64,000 nt of DNA from Thermanaeromonas sp. (GCF_021890735.1 NZ_JAKKUR010000006.1:1-64000), one strand, 5' to 3'. Positions 1-7,939 are shown, counted from the stretch's first letter. Numbers and translations: made by a program. Notes: generated by a model from the sequence alone, not told the origin.

Positions 1-191
1 AAAAGGAGCTTAAAACCCAGCCGCTTTTCGGCCTTTTTAATACGGCCCCACGCCTGGCGGTAGGACATGTTTAAATTTCTAGCCGCTCTGTTTATGGACC
101 CTTCCTGCTCAATCTCCCGGAGAAGGGCGAACAACCCTTCGCCGAAGACGTGCTCCCCCTCCTCCAGCCATACTTTATACCGCACGCGCAA
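1..191 (-). CDS. ModE/LysR-like winged-helix DNA-binding protein (partial)
   Basis: Incomplete: the gene runs off the left edge, leaving about 63 N-terminal residues. They match the N-terminal winged-helix domain of molybdate-type ModE regulators: an opening RYKVWLEEG strand, then GEGLFALLREIEQEGSI, NRAARNLNMSYRQAWGRIK and a KRLGFKLL turn. The likely start is TTG at 191 (GTG at 185 is the alternative), about 10 nt behind a GGGGAG ribosome-binding site and 20 nt after the amidase stop, so the two may be co-transcribed. Whether a molybdate-binding C-terminal part follows cannot be seen. Stand-alone ModE-like domains are common in anaerobes with molybdo- or tungsto-enzymes. The assignment rests on sequence pattern only. 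Confidence 0.7.
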   Translation of the reverse strand, partial: MRVRYKVWLEEGEHVFGEGLFALLREIEQEGSINRAARNLNMSYRQAWGRIKKAEKRLGFKLL

Positions 192-211
192 AGGGGCCCA
201 CTCCCCTTTTA

Positions 212-943
212 TTATACGGTTTGACCTTGAACTTTGTCCAGAAGATTCAAAAGAGCGGCTGCTAATTCCGCACGGGTGGCCGGTTGGTCCGGTCTGAAGG
301 TGCCATCGGGATAACCCTTTAGGAGACCGAGTTCAAGGCAGCGGCGTATAACTCCTTCCGCCCAGTGCCCGACAATATCCTGGGGATAGGAGAAGACATC
401 AGAGTCAAGGCCGAAGTATAAAGCTATCCCCCGGGCTAAAGCCAGGGCTAAAGTTTGGCGGGTTTTTTTATCGCGGAGGGCAGCTTCCTGGTCGGGATTG
501 CTTAAGAAACCCATCTCTACCAGTACGGCCGGGGCTTTCGTCTCCCGCAAAATATAGAAGCCGGCCTGCCTTATTCCCCCATCGGGCCATTTTAAGGCTT
601 CCAACAGCTCCTTCTGGATAAAGCGGGCCGCCTTTTCTGCCCGCCCCCCAGGAGCAAGAATATAGGTGGCAATGTAGGAGGCCTCTTTATTAAAGGAGCT
701 GTTTACGTGCAGGCTTACCACCAGGTCTACTTCGGCCCGGTTAAAAAGGTCCGCCCGCTCAGCTAAGGACACATAAACATCCTCGCGCCGCGAAAAGATC
801 ACCTCGCACCCCGCCCGGGATAGCTTTTCTCCGAGCATGAGGGCTACATCTAAAGTTACTCCCTTTTCCATAAGGCCACCGGCCCCCACCGCACCGGGAT
901 CAGACCCACCATGGCCGGGATCCAGTCCTATACGGCAACCCAT
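212..943 (-). CDS. N-acetylmuramoyl-L-alanine amidase with C-terminal SLH domain
   Basis: A 243-residue Amidase_3 enzyme, predicted to cut the amide bond between muramic acid and the stem peptide. Visible zinc and catalytic positions are H in GLDPGHGGSDPGA (residue about 10), E in LMEKG, H in SLHVNSS and E in VLVEMGFLSNP. Residues about 185-240 form one S-layer homology repeat (VGHWAEGVIRRCLELG, GYPDGTFRPDQPATRAEL). The start is ATG behind GGAGGAG. The chain begins directly with the catalytic fold (MGCRIGLDPGHGG), so no signal peptide is visible, which is odd for a wall enzyme with an SLH anchor. The C-terminal half of the SLH repeat is complete. It is followed at 20 nt by the ModE-like gene. 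Confidence 0.88.
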   Translation of the reverse strand: MGCRIGLDPGHGGSDPGAVGAGGLMEKGVTLDVALMLGEKLSRAGCEVIFSRREDVYVSLAERADLFNRAEVDLVVSLHVNSSFNKEASYIATYILAPGGRAEKAARFIQKELLEALKWPDGGIRQAGFYILRETKAPAVLVEMGFLSNPDQEAALRDKKTRQTLALALARGIALYFGLDSDVFSYPQDIVGHWAEGVIRRCLELGLLKGYPDGTFRPDQPATRAELAAALLNLLDKVQGQTV

Positions 944-1012
944 GTTCTCCTCCCCCTTAAAGCTCCTTGTTTTAAGGCTCTTTCCTAGTTCCTTAGGGAG
1001 CTTGAATAAGAT

Positions 1013-1037
1013 TAAAAAACCGAGGCACCTAGCCTCT
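1013..1037 (-). terminator. Rho-independent terminator after fixX
   Basis: On the minus strand a GAGGC-TAGGT-GCCTC hairpin is followed by GG and a run of six T. It lies about 100 nt beyond the fixX stop and probably ends the etfB-etfA-fixC-fixX transcript. Confidence 0.7.
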
Positions 1038-1135
1038 TGTTTTCTTTAAGTAAATATATATCAGGCATCTCAGATCAAGGATAAAAGGGGAAAGTCTTTT
1101 TGGGCTTTACAGGCTTAAAATATTTTTATGTTTTT

Positions 1136-1414
1136 CTACCCGTACTTGTGCATTATCCCAAAACCGCCCCGCGGGTACCGCCAGTCTATGTTGTCATGGG
1201 CACACCCGTATCGGCAGGTCCCGCACTCAAGGCATCCCTCGTAGGCAGTCTCTATCCTTTCTTCTTTTTCATTCCAAGTATATACCCGAGCCGGGCAAAT
1301 ATAAGTACAGGGGCGTCCATCGCAATGGCGGCAGACTTCCCTGTCCTTGATGCGCAGGTGGGGATGTTTATCAGGCTGGTAGCGATTGAGGTAAAGCTTG
1401 TCTTCAAGCCGCAT
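1136..1414 (-). CDS. fixX: FixX-type ferredoxin-like protein of the EtfABCX complex
   Basis: A 92-residue iron-sulfur protein, the last gene of an etfB-etfA-fixC-fixX set. Two cysteine clusters are visible: CRHCDGRPCTYIC followed by P (residues about 28-41), and CLECGTCRYGC (about 60-70). The WRYPRGGFGI tail is the usual FixX ending. In this family FixX passes electrons between the Etf flavins, the FixC flavin and quinone. The start is ATG behind AAGGGAGACGGGAA. It is separated from fixC by 122 nt, a larger gap than between the other members, but on the same strand with no terminator in between. Confidence 0.9.
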   Translation of the reverse strand: MRLEDKLYLNRYQPDKHPHLRIKDREVCRHCDGRPCTYICPARVYTWNEKEERIETAYEGCLECGTCRYGCAHDNIDWRYPRGGFGIMHKYG

Positions 1415-1536
1415 TTCCCGTCTCCCTTTTTATCAGCATAAGTCCGATAAAGCCTGCAAGCCCCCTGGTAGCAGCCCTGGGCGCAGGGCCCTTATTCATG
1501 GGTACTACTTTGGGGGCAGCCTGTAGATACCCTGCT

Positions 1537-2832
1537 TCAACCCAAAACCCGCCACAGGCGGAAAAGATCCTGAGCTAACTTCCATCTGCTCCGGTGCGAG
1601 GTTATAATCTGCCATATCTTCCTTTGCTTCTCCCTCTTGGGTACACTGTCTACAGTTAAGAATTCCCGCGCTGCCAGGCTTAAAAGGCGGGGATACAGGG
1701 TAAAAAACTGGGGATTTTCGTTAAAGAAGAGGGATGTATTTTGATACTTCCTTAGGTCCTGGAGGACGAAGCTTTTTTCGAGCTTTTCCCGGTAGCGGGA
1801 AAGGTTTTTCTCATGATACCCACCCCGGGTACGCACTTCCAAAAGGGTTTCGGCCGCCAATTTCCCGGATATAAGGGCGAGGTTGGAGCCTTCGCGGTGT
1901 ATTCCGTTGACCAGCATGGCCGCATCTCCTGCTACCAGAAGGCCGGGTCCGTATAATTTCGGGATGGACCGGAAACCGCCTTCGGGTATGAGGTGGGCCA
2001 GGTATTCTTTGGGTTGGGCCCCGGCTAAAAATTTGCGTACGGAAGGGTGGTTTTTCAGGTGTTCTAAAACATCGTTAGGGTTCAGCCGCCTGCGGACAAG
2101 GTGGGACAGCAGTACCCCCACTCCTACGGAAAGGGTATCCTTGTTGGTATAGATAAATCCTACACCCATCATGCCTAAAGTGGCCTCGCCCAAAAGCTCG
2201 ATGGTGCATCCCTGGCCCTCCTCTAGGCCAAACCGGTCTTCTATCTTTTCTTTAGGTAAGGCCAGCACTTCTTTTACCGCCACGGCCAACTCGTGGGTCT
2301 GAAGGCCGCCTTTCTTAAGTCCTGCCTTTTGGGTAAGAAGAGAGTTAACGCCCTCGGCCAGGATAACTGCCTCTGCCCGCACGTCCCCCTGAGGGCGGCC
2401 CGTCCGTACCCCCACGACCCGGCCGTTCTCCCAGAGGAGATCCTCTACCACCGTCTCGGTTATGAGCAGGGCTCCGGCCTCTACCACCTTCTGGCCGAAC
2501 CAGCGGTCAAAGCGGGAACGAAAAACGGTAAAAGCATTGTACGGTTCGCCGGCAAAGGCCCGGGAGCGGTATCCCAAAGTTAGGGCATCATCTTCCGTAA
2601 GAATCCACAAGCGCTGCTCGACCACCGGCCGCTCCAGGGGTGCCTCCCGGTAAAACCCGGGTAATACCTCTTCGGTGGGCTGGCGGTAGAGAACCCCGCC
2701 CATGAGGTTTTTGGCACCCGGGTGGTCTCCCCTTTCGAAAACGGCTACTTCTACGCCGGCTTTAGCCAGGGTATAGGCAGCGGCAAGACCGGCCGGGCCG
2801 GCCCCTACGATCACTACTTCGAATTTAAGCAT
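1537..2832 (-). CDS. fixC: FixC-type flavoprotein:quinone oxidoreductase
   Basis: A 431-residue FAD enzyme of the Etf-quinone oxidoreductase (FixC) family. The N-terminal FAD-binding motif VVIVGAGPAGLAAAYTLA is at residues 6-23, and a second FAD contact, GPGLLVAGDAAMLVNG, is at about 295-310 with the following IHREGSNLA. In the EtfABCX complex it carries the FAD that hands electrons to quinone. The first 8 nt overlap the end of etfA, indicating translational coupling. The membrane-association loop typical of FixC cannot be judged by eye. Family assignment is firm; the electron acceptor is inferred from the family. Confidence 0.92.
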   Translation of the reverse strand: MLKFEVVIVGAGPAGLAAAYTLAKAGVEVAVFERGDHPGAKNLMGGVLYRQPTEEVLPGFYREAPLERPVVEQRLWILTEDDALTLGYRSRAFAGEPYNAFTVFRSRFDRWFGQKVVEAGALLITETVVEDLLWENGRVVGVRTGRPQGDVRAEAVILAEGVNSLLTQKAGLKKGGLQTHELAVAVKEVLALPKEKIEDRFGLEEGQGCTIELLGEATLGMMGVGFIYTNKDTLSVGVGVLLSHLVRRRLNPNDVLEHLKNHPSVRKFLAGAQPKEYLAHLIPEGGFRSIPKLYGPGLLVAGDAAMLVNGIHREGSNLALISGKLAAETLLEVRTRGGYHEKNLSRYREKLEKSFVLQDLRKYQNTSLFFNENPQFFTLYPRLLSLAAREFLTVDSVPKREKQRKIWQIITSHRSRWKLAQDLFRLWRVLG

Positions 2833-3925
2833 TTGAGATACCCTCGCTTGTACTGCGGCTCAAGCGCCGCCTGAACTCGGACGTTAGGGCAGGTACGATT
2901 TCTAAGAGGTCCCCCACTATTCCGTAGGTGGCTATCCGGAAAATGGGCGCTTCGGGATCCTTGTTTATGGCCACAATTATATCCGAGTTCTGCATACCCA
3001 CTAGGTGCTGGATGGCCCCGGATATACCGATGGCAAAATAAACCTTAGGCCTCACTATCGTGCCCGTCTGGCCTACCTGATATTCTGGTGGGACCCACCC
3101 CGCCTCCACCGCGGCCCGGGAAGCTCCCAGGGTTCCCCCTATGGTTTCGGCCAGCTCCTTCAGTAACTCAAAATTTTCTTTGGACCCCACGCCCCTTCCC
3201 CCGGCCACTATAACCTCAGCCTGATCCAAGTAAAGGGAACGGCCCTTCTCTTTTATAGTTTCCAAAATACGTACCCGCGCTTCTTCTTCCTTCAGTTCAA
3301 AGCTTTCTGCGATAAGGCGCCCTTTACGGCCGCTACGCCGGGGAGGCAGGGGAAATACCCGGGGCCGGACTGTGGCCATCTGGGGTCTGCGTTTAGGGCA
3401 GAGGATGGTGGCCATAACGTTTCCCCCAAAGGCGGGGCGCGTCTGCTCCAAAAGCCTTTTTTCCGTGTCTATCTTTAATTCAGTACAGTCGGCTGTAAGG
3501 CCCGTCTCCAAACTCGTAGCCACAACGCCGGCCAAGTCCCGGCCGAGGCTTGTAGCCCCCATAAGCAATACTTCAGGCCGGTATTTGCGGACCAGGTTTA
3601 TTAAAACTTTGGCATAAAGCAGGGTGCGGTAATCCCGCAGGAGAGGGTGGTCCGCTAAATAAACGACATCTGCGCCGTAGGCGAAGGCTTCGTCGCTTAA
3701 GTTTTCTACGCCCGAACCTAAAATGACGCCGGCCAGTTCTACTTCTAAACTATCCGCCAGCTCCCGGCCGGCGCCCAAAAGTTCCCAGGACACCGGTGCG
3801 GCCCTTCCCTCCACCTGTTCGATGAAGACCCATACCCCGCGGTAGCCGTCGTCCCCCGAAGGGGAGCCCTTAAGTTTCTGGGCCGCCCGCCCCCCGCCCT
3901 GAAGGGTATAAGTCTCTTCGGACAT
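2825..3925 (-). CDS. etfA: Electron transfer flavoprotein alpha subunit
   Basis: A 366-residue EtfA/FixB subunit with the N-terminal Etf domain and a C-terminal FAD-binding domain. Recognisable C-terminal motifs are AGGRGVGSKENFELL, GASRAAVEAGW, GQTGTIVRPKVYFAIGISGA and AINKDPEAPIF, which cradle FAD. The first 20 or so residues (polar, glycine-rich) extend beyond the usual start. ATG lies behind AAGGAGGACGG. It pairs with EtfB just upstream (26-nt gap) and overlaps fixC. The neighbourhood indicates the bifurcating EtfABCX class rather than an acyl-CoA dehydrogenase partner, because no acyl-CoA dehydrogenase gene is nearby. Confidence 0.94.
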   Translation of the reverse strand: MSEETYTLQGGGRAAQKLKGSPSGDDGYRGVWVFIEQVEGRAAPVSWELLGAGRELADSLEVELAGVILGSGVENLSDEAFAYGADVVYLADHPLLRDYRTLLYAKVLINLVRKYRPEVLLMGATSLGRDLAGVVATSLETGLTADCTELKIDTEKRLLEQTRPAFGGNVMATILCPKRRPQMATVRPRVFPLPPRRSGRKGRLIAESFELKEEEARVRILETIKEKGRSLYLDQAEVIVAGGRGVGSKENFELLKELAETIGGTLGASRAAVEAGWVPPEYQVGQTGTIVRPKVYFAIGISGAIQHLVGMQNSDIIVAINKDPEAPIFRIATYGIVGDLLEIVPALTSEFRRRLSRSTSEGISNA

Positions 3926-3951
3926 CCTTGCCGTCCTCCTTCTTAAGGGAG

Positions 3952-4770
3952 CTACAGGTCGGCGATGAGTTTGGTCTTAAGGAGTTTGTCTACCAATAAA
4001 GAGGCCGCTCGGGCAGGATCCTCCGTCCCTCCCGGTATCATCTCTCCACCGGGACGCTGCGGTGGAGCAAAGATACGCCGGACGGAAGTAGGGGAACCTT
4101 TTAGCCCGGTACGTCCCGGATCCACCTCCAGGTCCGCGGCCGTCCAGCGCTCAGGCCTGGTACGGGCGGCCCGGACGAGGTCGGGTAAGGCGGCATAACG
4201 GAGCTCATTTATCTCTTTCACCACGGTAAGAAGGGCGGGCAGCTTCCCGCACACTACCTGGCGGGCATCCTCCAGCTTGCGCTGCACCTTTATTTCCCCC
4301 GCCTCTATATCTATTTCCTCTACAGCCAGTACATAGGTTAAGGGAGTAAATCCTAAACGGGTAGCAATTCCCGGTCCCACCTGGCCTGTATCGCCGTCTA
4401 TGGCTTGCTTACCGCATAAAACTAAAGTTACGGGTTCCTCCCGGTCCAGCCGGCGTATGGCCTGGGCTAAAATATAGCTCGTGGCCAGAGTATCCGAACC
4501 CGCAAAAGTACGGTCAGTCAGGAGTATAGCCCGGTCAGCACCGATGGCCAAGGCCCGGCGCAGGACCTCCTCTGCCTGGGGTGGACCCATGCTTATAGCG
4601 GTAACTTTTCCCCCGTAGCGCTCCTTTAGCCGTACTGCCTCCTCTACGGCGTGGGCGTCATAGGGATTGATTATGGAGGGTACCCCTTCCCGTACCAGGG
4701 TTTTGGTGACCGGGTCCACCCGGACTTCAGTAGTATCCGGTACCTGTTTAACACAGACTACAAAATGCAA
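3952..4770 (-). CDS. etfB: Electron transfer flavoprotein beta subunit
   Basis: A 272-residue EtfB/FixA subunit opening with the family signature HFVVCVKQVPDTTEVRVD. The loop CGKQAIDGDTGQVGPGIA (about 137-154) is characteristic of Etf beta chains that bind a second FAD. In bifurcating complexes this subunit takes NADH electrons and splits them between ferredoxin/flavodoxin and, via FixC and FixX, quinone. The start is TTG, and its ribosome-binding site (AAGAAGGGGTGG) lies inside a strong hairpin. It is the first gene of the operon, about 200 nt after veg. Confidence 0.94.
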   Translation of the reverse strand: MHFVVCVKQVPDTTEVRVDPVTKTLVREGVPSIINPYDAHAVEEAVRLKERYGGKVTAISMGPPQAEEVLRRALAIGADRAILLTDRTFAGSDTLATSYILAQAIRRLDREEPVTLVLCGKQAIDGDTGQVGPGIATRLGFTPLTYVLAVEEIDIEAGEIKVQRKLEDARQVVCGKLPALLTVVKEINELRYAALPDLVRAARTRPERWTAADLEVDPGRTGLKGSPTSVRRIFAPPQRPGGEMIPGGTEDPARAASLLVDKLLKTKLIADL

Positions 4771-4772
4771 AA

Positions 4773-4804
4773 GGCCCCACCCCTTCTTAGTATGGGGTAG
4801 GGCC
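4773..4804 (-). promoter_or_regulatory. Hairpin covering the etfB ribosome-binding site
   Basis: On the minus strand GGCCCTACCCC and GGGGTGGGGCC form an 11-bp stem with one G-U pair around a 10-nt loop. The right arm contains the etfB Shine-Dalgarno sequence, and four T follow immediately before the CATTTT of etfB codons 2-3. The stop codon of a small upstream reading frame lies in the loop. It could act as a translational switch or a weak attenuator; this is inference from layout. Confidence 0.5.
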
Positions 4805-4903
4805 CCGCATAATTATGTGAGTATCTCCTGCCTCTACCACATCGGTAGGCCAGCCTTCTAGGCAAGGCGGTACGCGCTCCTCAGGCGGAAGGCTCCGGTC
4901 CAC
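4787..4903 (-). pseudogene. Small reading frame resembling a fragment of a trypsin-like peptidase family
   Basis: A 38-codon frame starting at GTG 4903 behind GAAGAAGGTGG and ending in the loop of the etfB hairpin. Its product contains LPPEERVPPCLEGWPTDVVE. This resembles the conserved N-terminal segment of a clostridial chymotrypsin-like (S1-type) peptidase family, where an 'IPxxLDGxPTDVVEVG' pattern is usual, but the catalytic part is absent. The frame stays open upstream into the end of veg. It is either a decayed remnant or a leader peptide; I recognise only the motif and cannot confirm expression. Confidence 0.4.
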
Positions 4904-4973
4904 CGTACCACCTTCTTCCCAGGGGCCAAAACAAGGCGAACTATCAAAAAGGAGCCAGGGCTTTAAAAATCCC

Positions 4974-5255
4974 TTAGCTCCTCGCCTTAGCTCCTATGCG
5001 TATATCTCCTTCTTCTCCTTCTACCATGAGCTCTACGGTATCGGTCAGTACGTCGGCATAGCTAAAGGAGATGCGCCGCTCCGGGCTCCTCTGCTCTTCC
5101 AGGCGTATGACGAAGATGTTGGGATAGGTTTTCTCCAGAATCCCTACTTTTTCGATGATCTTTTTCCGGCCCCGGTTAGCCCTCAGTTTTATCTTCTGGC
5201 CTACACGGGCCTCTAAATCCTGTCTGATGAGAGCAAGCACTTCTTTACCAGCCAA
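4974..5255 (-). CDS. veg: Veg family protein
   Basis: A 93-residue member of the Veg family, which in Bacillus subtilis is highly expressed and stimulates biofilm matrix genes through an unclear mechanism. Visible family features are the opening LALIRQDLEARVGQKIKLRA, NRGRKKIIEKVGILEKTYPN and FSYADVLTDTVEL. TTG is the start, after GAGGGTGG. As in many Firmicutes it lies next to yabG. No catalytic residues are known for the family. Confidence 0.93.
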   Translation of the reverse strand: MAGKEVLALIRQDLEARVGQKIKLRANRGRKKIIEKVGILEKTYPNIFVIRLEEQRSPERRISFSYADVLTDTVELMVEGEEGDIRIGAKARS

Positions 5256-5403
5256 CTATACCACCCTCTTTCCCGGCATACATACTTTATTATAGTACGC
5301 CGGCCGGAGGATGTCAAGGCTGGCAAATTATTTTACTAAAACTGCACCCCTATGTCAAGGACCGCAGAGCCTATATTAAGCCAATATTATGGATTTGTTA
5401 GGA

Positions 5404-6381
5404 TTATTTTAAGGGTTTTTCCCCGAAAGAAAAACTTTCTTGTGAGGTTTCTCCTGCAAAGGCCGGGAACGATCTCCAGCGGGGAGAGTCAGGGTACCCC
5501 AGGCGCAATTTCCCTTTCACCTCTACCCCGCCGATGCTTCCCTCTCCGGTAATGGTATCTTTAATTATTTCCCGGGGCACCACTGTCTCCCGGATGGGGG
5601 TGTAAGCCACCCTCTCCACCACCAGAAGGGGATCAAAGGCATGAATGAGTATCCGGGCCGGGGAGCTGGCAAAGGTAGCCCCCGCCTCGAGTAAGGCCTC
5701 ATAATGGGATTGGCAGGCTCCAGCAAAAATCACCAGGTCGTCATGGCTGGGCCTTAACCTCCGGGCGGCCTTTATAGCGGCCACAAAATATTTAGAATGC
5801 CGGTAACTGTCCAAGCTGGACAGGTCTGCCTTACGCTTAGTCAGCCCGTCGTGACCCGTGAGCACTAGAATATCGGGAGTATACCGGGAAAGCAACTCAG
5901 GAATCTTATAGGCCTGCTCCTCCTCGGCCACAAAAAAGCCCGTAGCCGGCAGACGGAGCTGCTGGTAGGCCTGGAGACAGCGGTCCAAGTATTCAGCGTC
6001 CCCATCTACATGCAGCACCCTGCCGGGAAGCTCAAAAAAACCTTCCCCCTCCCCTAAAGCTCCCCGCCCGCCCTCTTCGGAACCCGCTGCCACGTCCATC
6101 CAGGCCCAAAGGGCCGCCCGCCTCGTTTCCTGCCGTTCCCGGACCCGGCGGAAGTAGGCTGTACAGCGGTGAATATCTTGGTGCCGGTAAAGTAAAATTT
6201 GTTCGGCGGGCTGAAGTTCTAGGTCTTCTACGGGAGCATCCGCGCTAAGCCGCACATCCAGTCCCTTAAGCAGGGCCGTTTTCTTACCCTGCTCAGTGAT
6301 GGTCACGGCTTTGACCTTAAATAATATATCCTTTCCGTAAGACCGGCGCGCAACTATATCCCCCGGCTTTATCTCGGCCAT
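5404..6381 (-). CDS. yabG: Sporulation-specific protease YabG
   Basis: A 325-residue homologue of YabG, the cysteine protease that processes spore coat proteins and is made in the mother cell under SigK in B. subtilis. The N-terminal IKPGDIVARRSYGKDILFKV block, the DGDAEYL motif, LVLTGHDGL, VIFAGACQSHYEALLEAGA and the SSPARILIHAFDPL stretch match the family. Cysteine and histidine candidates lie in TGHDG and GACQSHYE. The chosen ATG at 6381 follows AAGGGAAGG; an upstream TTG in frame would add nine residues. The C-terminus is somewhat longer than in Bacillus. It is next to veg, the conserved arrangement. Confidence 0.92.
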   Translation of the reverse strand: MAEIKPGDIVARRSYGKDILFKVKAVTITEQGKKTALLKGLDVRLSADAPVEDLELQPAEQILLYRHQDIHRCTAYFRRVRERQETRRAALWAWMDVAAGSEEGGRGALGEGEGFFELPGRVLHVDGDAEYLDRCLQAYQQLRLPATGFFVAEEEQAYKIPELLSRYTPDILVLTGHDGLTKRKADLSSLDSYRHSKYFVAAIKAARRLRPSHDDLVIFAGACQSHYEALLEAGATFASSPARILIHAFDPLLVVERVAYTPIRETVVPREIIKDTITGEGSIGGVEVKGKLRLGYPDSPRWRSFPAFAGETSQESFSFGEKPLK

Positions 6382-6578
6382 TTTCTTTCCTTCCCTTCTG
6401 TCCTCCAAGGTAGCCTAAAATTTGGGGCTTCCCTGTTACCAGTTTATGCCGGAAAACAAGCGGGGGATATTAGTTAACATAAAATACCGGAGCTGCCAAC
6501 TATTTTGTAATGACGCGGGGCCGCCTGTCCCTGTATAATGATGAATGGGCTGGCAGGCGGTAGCCAGAAAAGGAGTTG

Positions 6579-7361
6579 ATGGCCATTAGGTACAGAGAAA
6601 GAAAAATTTTACTTTTTTTGGCTTGCGCCTTAGCCGTCTGTGTATTTTTATTTATCCGCCCCGCCACCGGATATGCTGCCACCTATACCGTGCAGCCTGG
6701 TGATACCCTCTACCTCATAGGCCTTCGCTACAATGTTACGCCGGAAGAAATACAGCAAGCCAACGGTCTATGGGATACCTGGATATATCCCGGCCAAGTG
6801 CTGTGGATCCCCACCAAGTCAGGTACTACTTATACAGTTCAACCGGGAGATACCTTGTTCCTCATCGGACTGCGCTTTGGAGTAAGCTACCAGGAAATAA
6901 TGGCCGCTAACAACCTTAAAAGCGAGTACATCTACCCCGGACAAGTCCTTTGGATACCGGATAGGGGCAGCTCAAGCCTTGCTTCCCGGGGCGGAAGGAT
7001 ATCCTACACGCCGGAAGAATTCGAGCTTTTGGCCCGCCTCGTCTACGCCGAAGCCCGCGGGGAGCCTTACGCCGGACAAGTTGCCGTAGCTGCGGTGGTC
7101 TTAAACCGTGTCCGGGACGGTCGTTTTCCCAATACCATCGCCGGGGTGATTTATGAGCCCTATGCTTTCGAATCGGTCTATAACGGGCAGATATGGTTAC
7201 AACCTAACGCTACCGCCTACCAGGCCGCCCGCGAAGCCCTGGCAGGAAAAGACCCCAGCGGTGGAGCCCTCTTCTTCTGGAACCCGGCTACGGCCACCAG
7301 CCCCTGGGTATGGACCCGCAAGATAATAACCGTCATCGGAAACCACGTCTTCGCCATTTAG
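6579..7361 (+). CDS. LysM-containing spore cortex/cell-wall hydrolase (SleB type)
   Basis: About 260 residues: a hydrophobic N-terminal signal segment (ILLFLACALAVCVFLFI), two LysM peptidoglycan-binding repeats (YTVQPGDTLYLIGLRYNV and YTVQPGDTLFLIGLRFGV, roughly residues 36-79 and 84-127) and a Hydrolase_2 (SleB) domain from about 145. The SleB motif LLARLVYAEARGEPYAGQVA contains the catalytic glutamate, and GALFFWNP is typical. The family are lytic transglycosylases that open cortex peptidoglycan during germination. ATG at 6579 follows AAAAGGAG closely; an in-frame TTG lies immediately before it. It is one of only three plus-strand genes here and is convergent with the YkuK-like gene. Confidence 0.9.
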   Translation: MAIRYRERKILLFLACALAVCVFLFIRPATGYAATYTVQPGDTLYLIGLRYNVTPEEIQQANGLWDTWIYPGQVLWIPTKSGTTYTVQPGDTLFLIGLRFGVSYQEIMAANNLKSEYIYPGQVLWIPDRGSSSLASRGGRISYTPEEFELLARLVYAEARGEPYAGQVAVAAVVLNRVRDGRFPNTIAGVIYEPYAFESVYNGQIWLQPNATAYQAAREALAGKDPSGGALFFWNPATATSPWVWTRKIITVIGNHVFAI

Positions 7362-7371
7362 CCCTTTAAAA

Positions 7372-7415
7372 AAGGAAGGCGGCGCTACCTACTTTGGTAG
7401 TGCCGCCTTCCTTTT
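7372..7415. terminator. Bidirectional terminator between convergent genes
   Basis: An 18-bp GC-rich stem (AAGGAAGGCGGCGCTACC against GGTAGTGCCGCCTTCCTT, one mismatch) is flanked by A-rich sequence on the left and TTTT on the right. It sits 10 nt after the hydrolase stop and can serve both convergent genes. Confidence 0.88.
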
Positions 7416-7462
7416 GGGGTTACTCGTTACGCTCCTGGGAGCGGATTCCGCCCGGTTTTCTC

Positions 7463-7939
7463 TCAGCCGCTCTTAGTATACTTGTCGGCCACCTTGGTGG
7501 CGCCGCAGGAATAAGGCTTTATCTTGGCGGCAAAGCCGCTCCCCACCACCATCCCTACAACTTCCCGGATGAGTTCCTTGGTGTCTCCGTTAGGACCTAT
7601 ATCCAGGTGTATCTCCACATTGAGGTCCGCATGACCGTTTTCGGCGAGCTTTTGGGCCAGGAAGCTGGCCACCTCCAAACTTAAGGCTGCCTCAATGAAG
7701 ATCCGCTGGCGCAAAGAGTTAAGCTTTCGCTGATATCTCTTGCGATAATAGTAGCGAGCACCCTTACCCACCTGGTGGATGATAACTGCCGTTACAAAGC
7801 AGGTCCTCACCCGGGCCTGGGAATCTGTCCCGATGATGACCTTGTACTGGGCATCAGGCGTCCCTTCTATAAACTCCATTATATCCCGGAACATTTCCTC
7901 GGCCGTAAGCCGACCCTTGGTAGGACTGATGAAGTACAC
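7463..7939 (-). CDS. YkuK family (DUF458) RNase H-like protein
   Basis: 158 residues of the YkuK/DUF458 family. The RNase H-like core is visible as VIIGTDSQARVRTCFVTAVI near residue 35, with a second acidic stretch HLDIGPNGDTKELIREVVGM near 110 and the conserved GFAAKIKPYSCGATKVADK C-terminus. The biochemical function of the family is unproven; the fold suggests a nuclease-like or nucleic-acid-binding role. GTG is the start after GAGGGTGA. It lies 7 nt beyond ksgA on the same strand, so it is probably in the ksgA transcript. Confidence 0.85.
   Translation of the reverse strand: MYFISPTKGRLTAEEMFRDIMEFIEGTPDAQYKVIIGTDSQARVRTCFVTAVIIHQVGKGARYYYRKRYQRKLNSLRQRIFIEAALSLEVASFLAQKLAENGHADLNVEIHLDIGPNGDTKELIREVVGMVVGSGFAAKIKPYSCGATKVADKYTKSG

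Noticed and set aside
1415-1536. Short frame (MNKGPAPRAATRG...) between fixC and fixX
   Set aside because: No ribosome-binding site and no recognisable similarity; it ends inside fixX in another frame.
4870-4920. T-box-like sequence (AAGGTGGTACGGTGG) in the etfB leader
   Set aside because: The T-box core AGGGTGGNACCGCG is not matched, no specifier stem was seen, and the sequence is better explained as the ribosome-binding site and start of the short peptidase-like frame.
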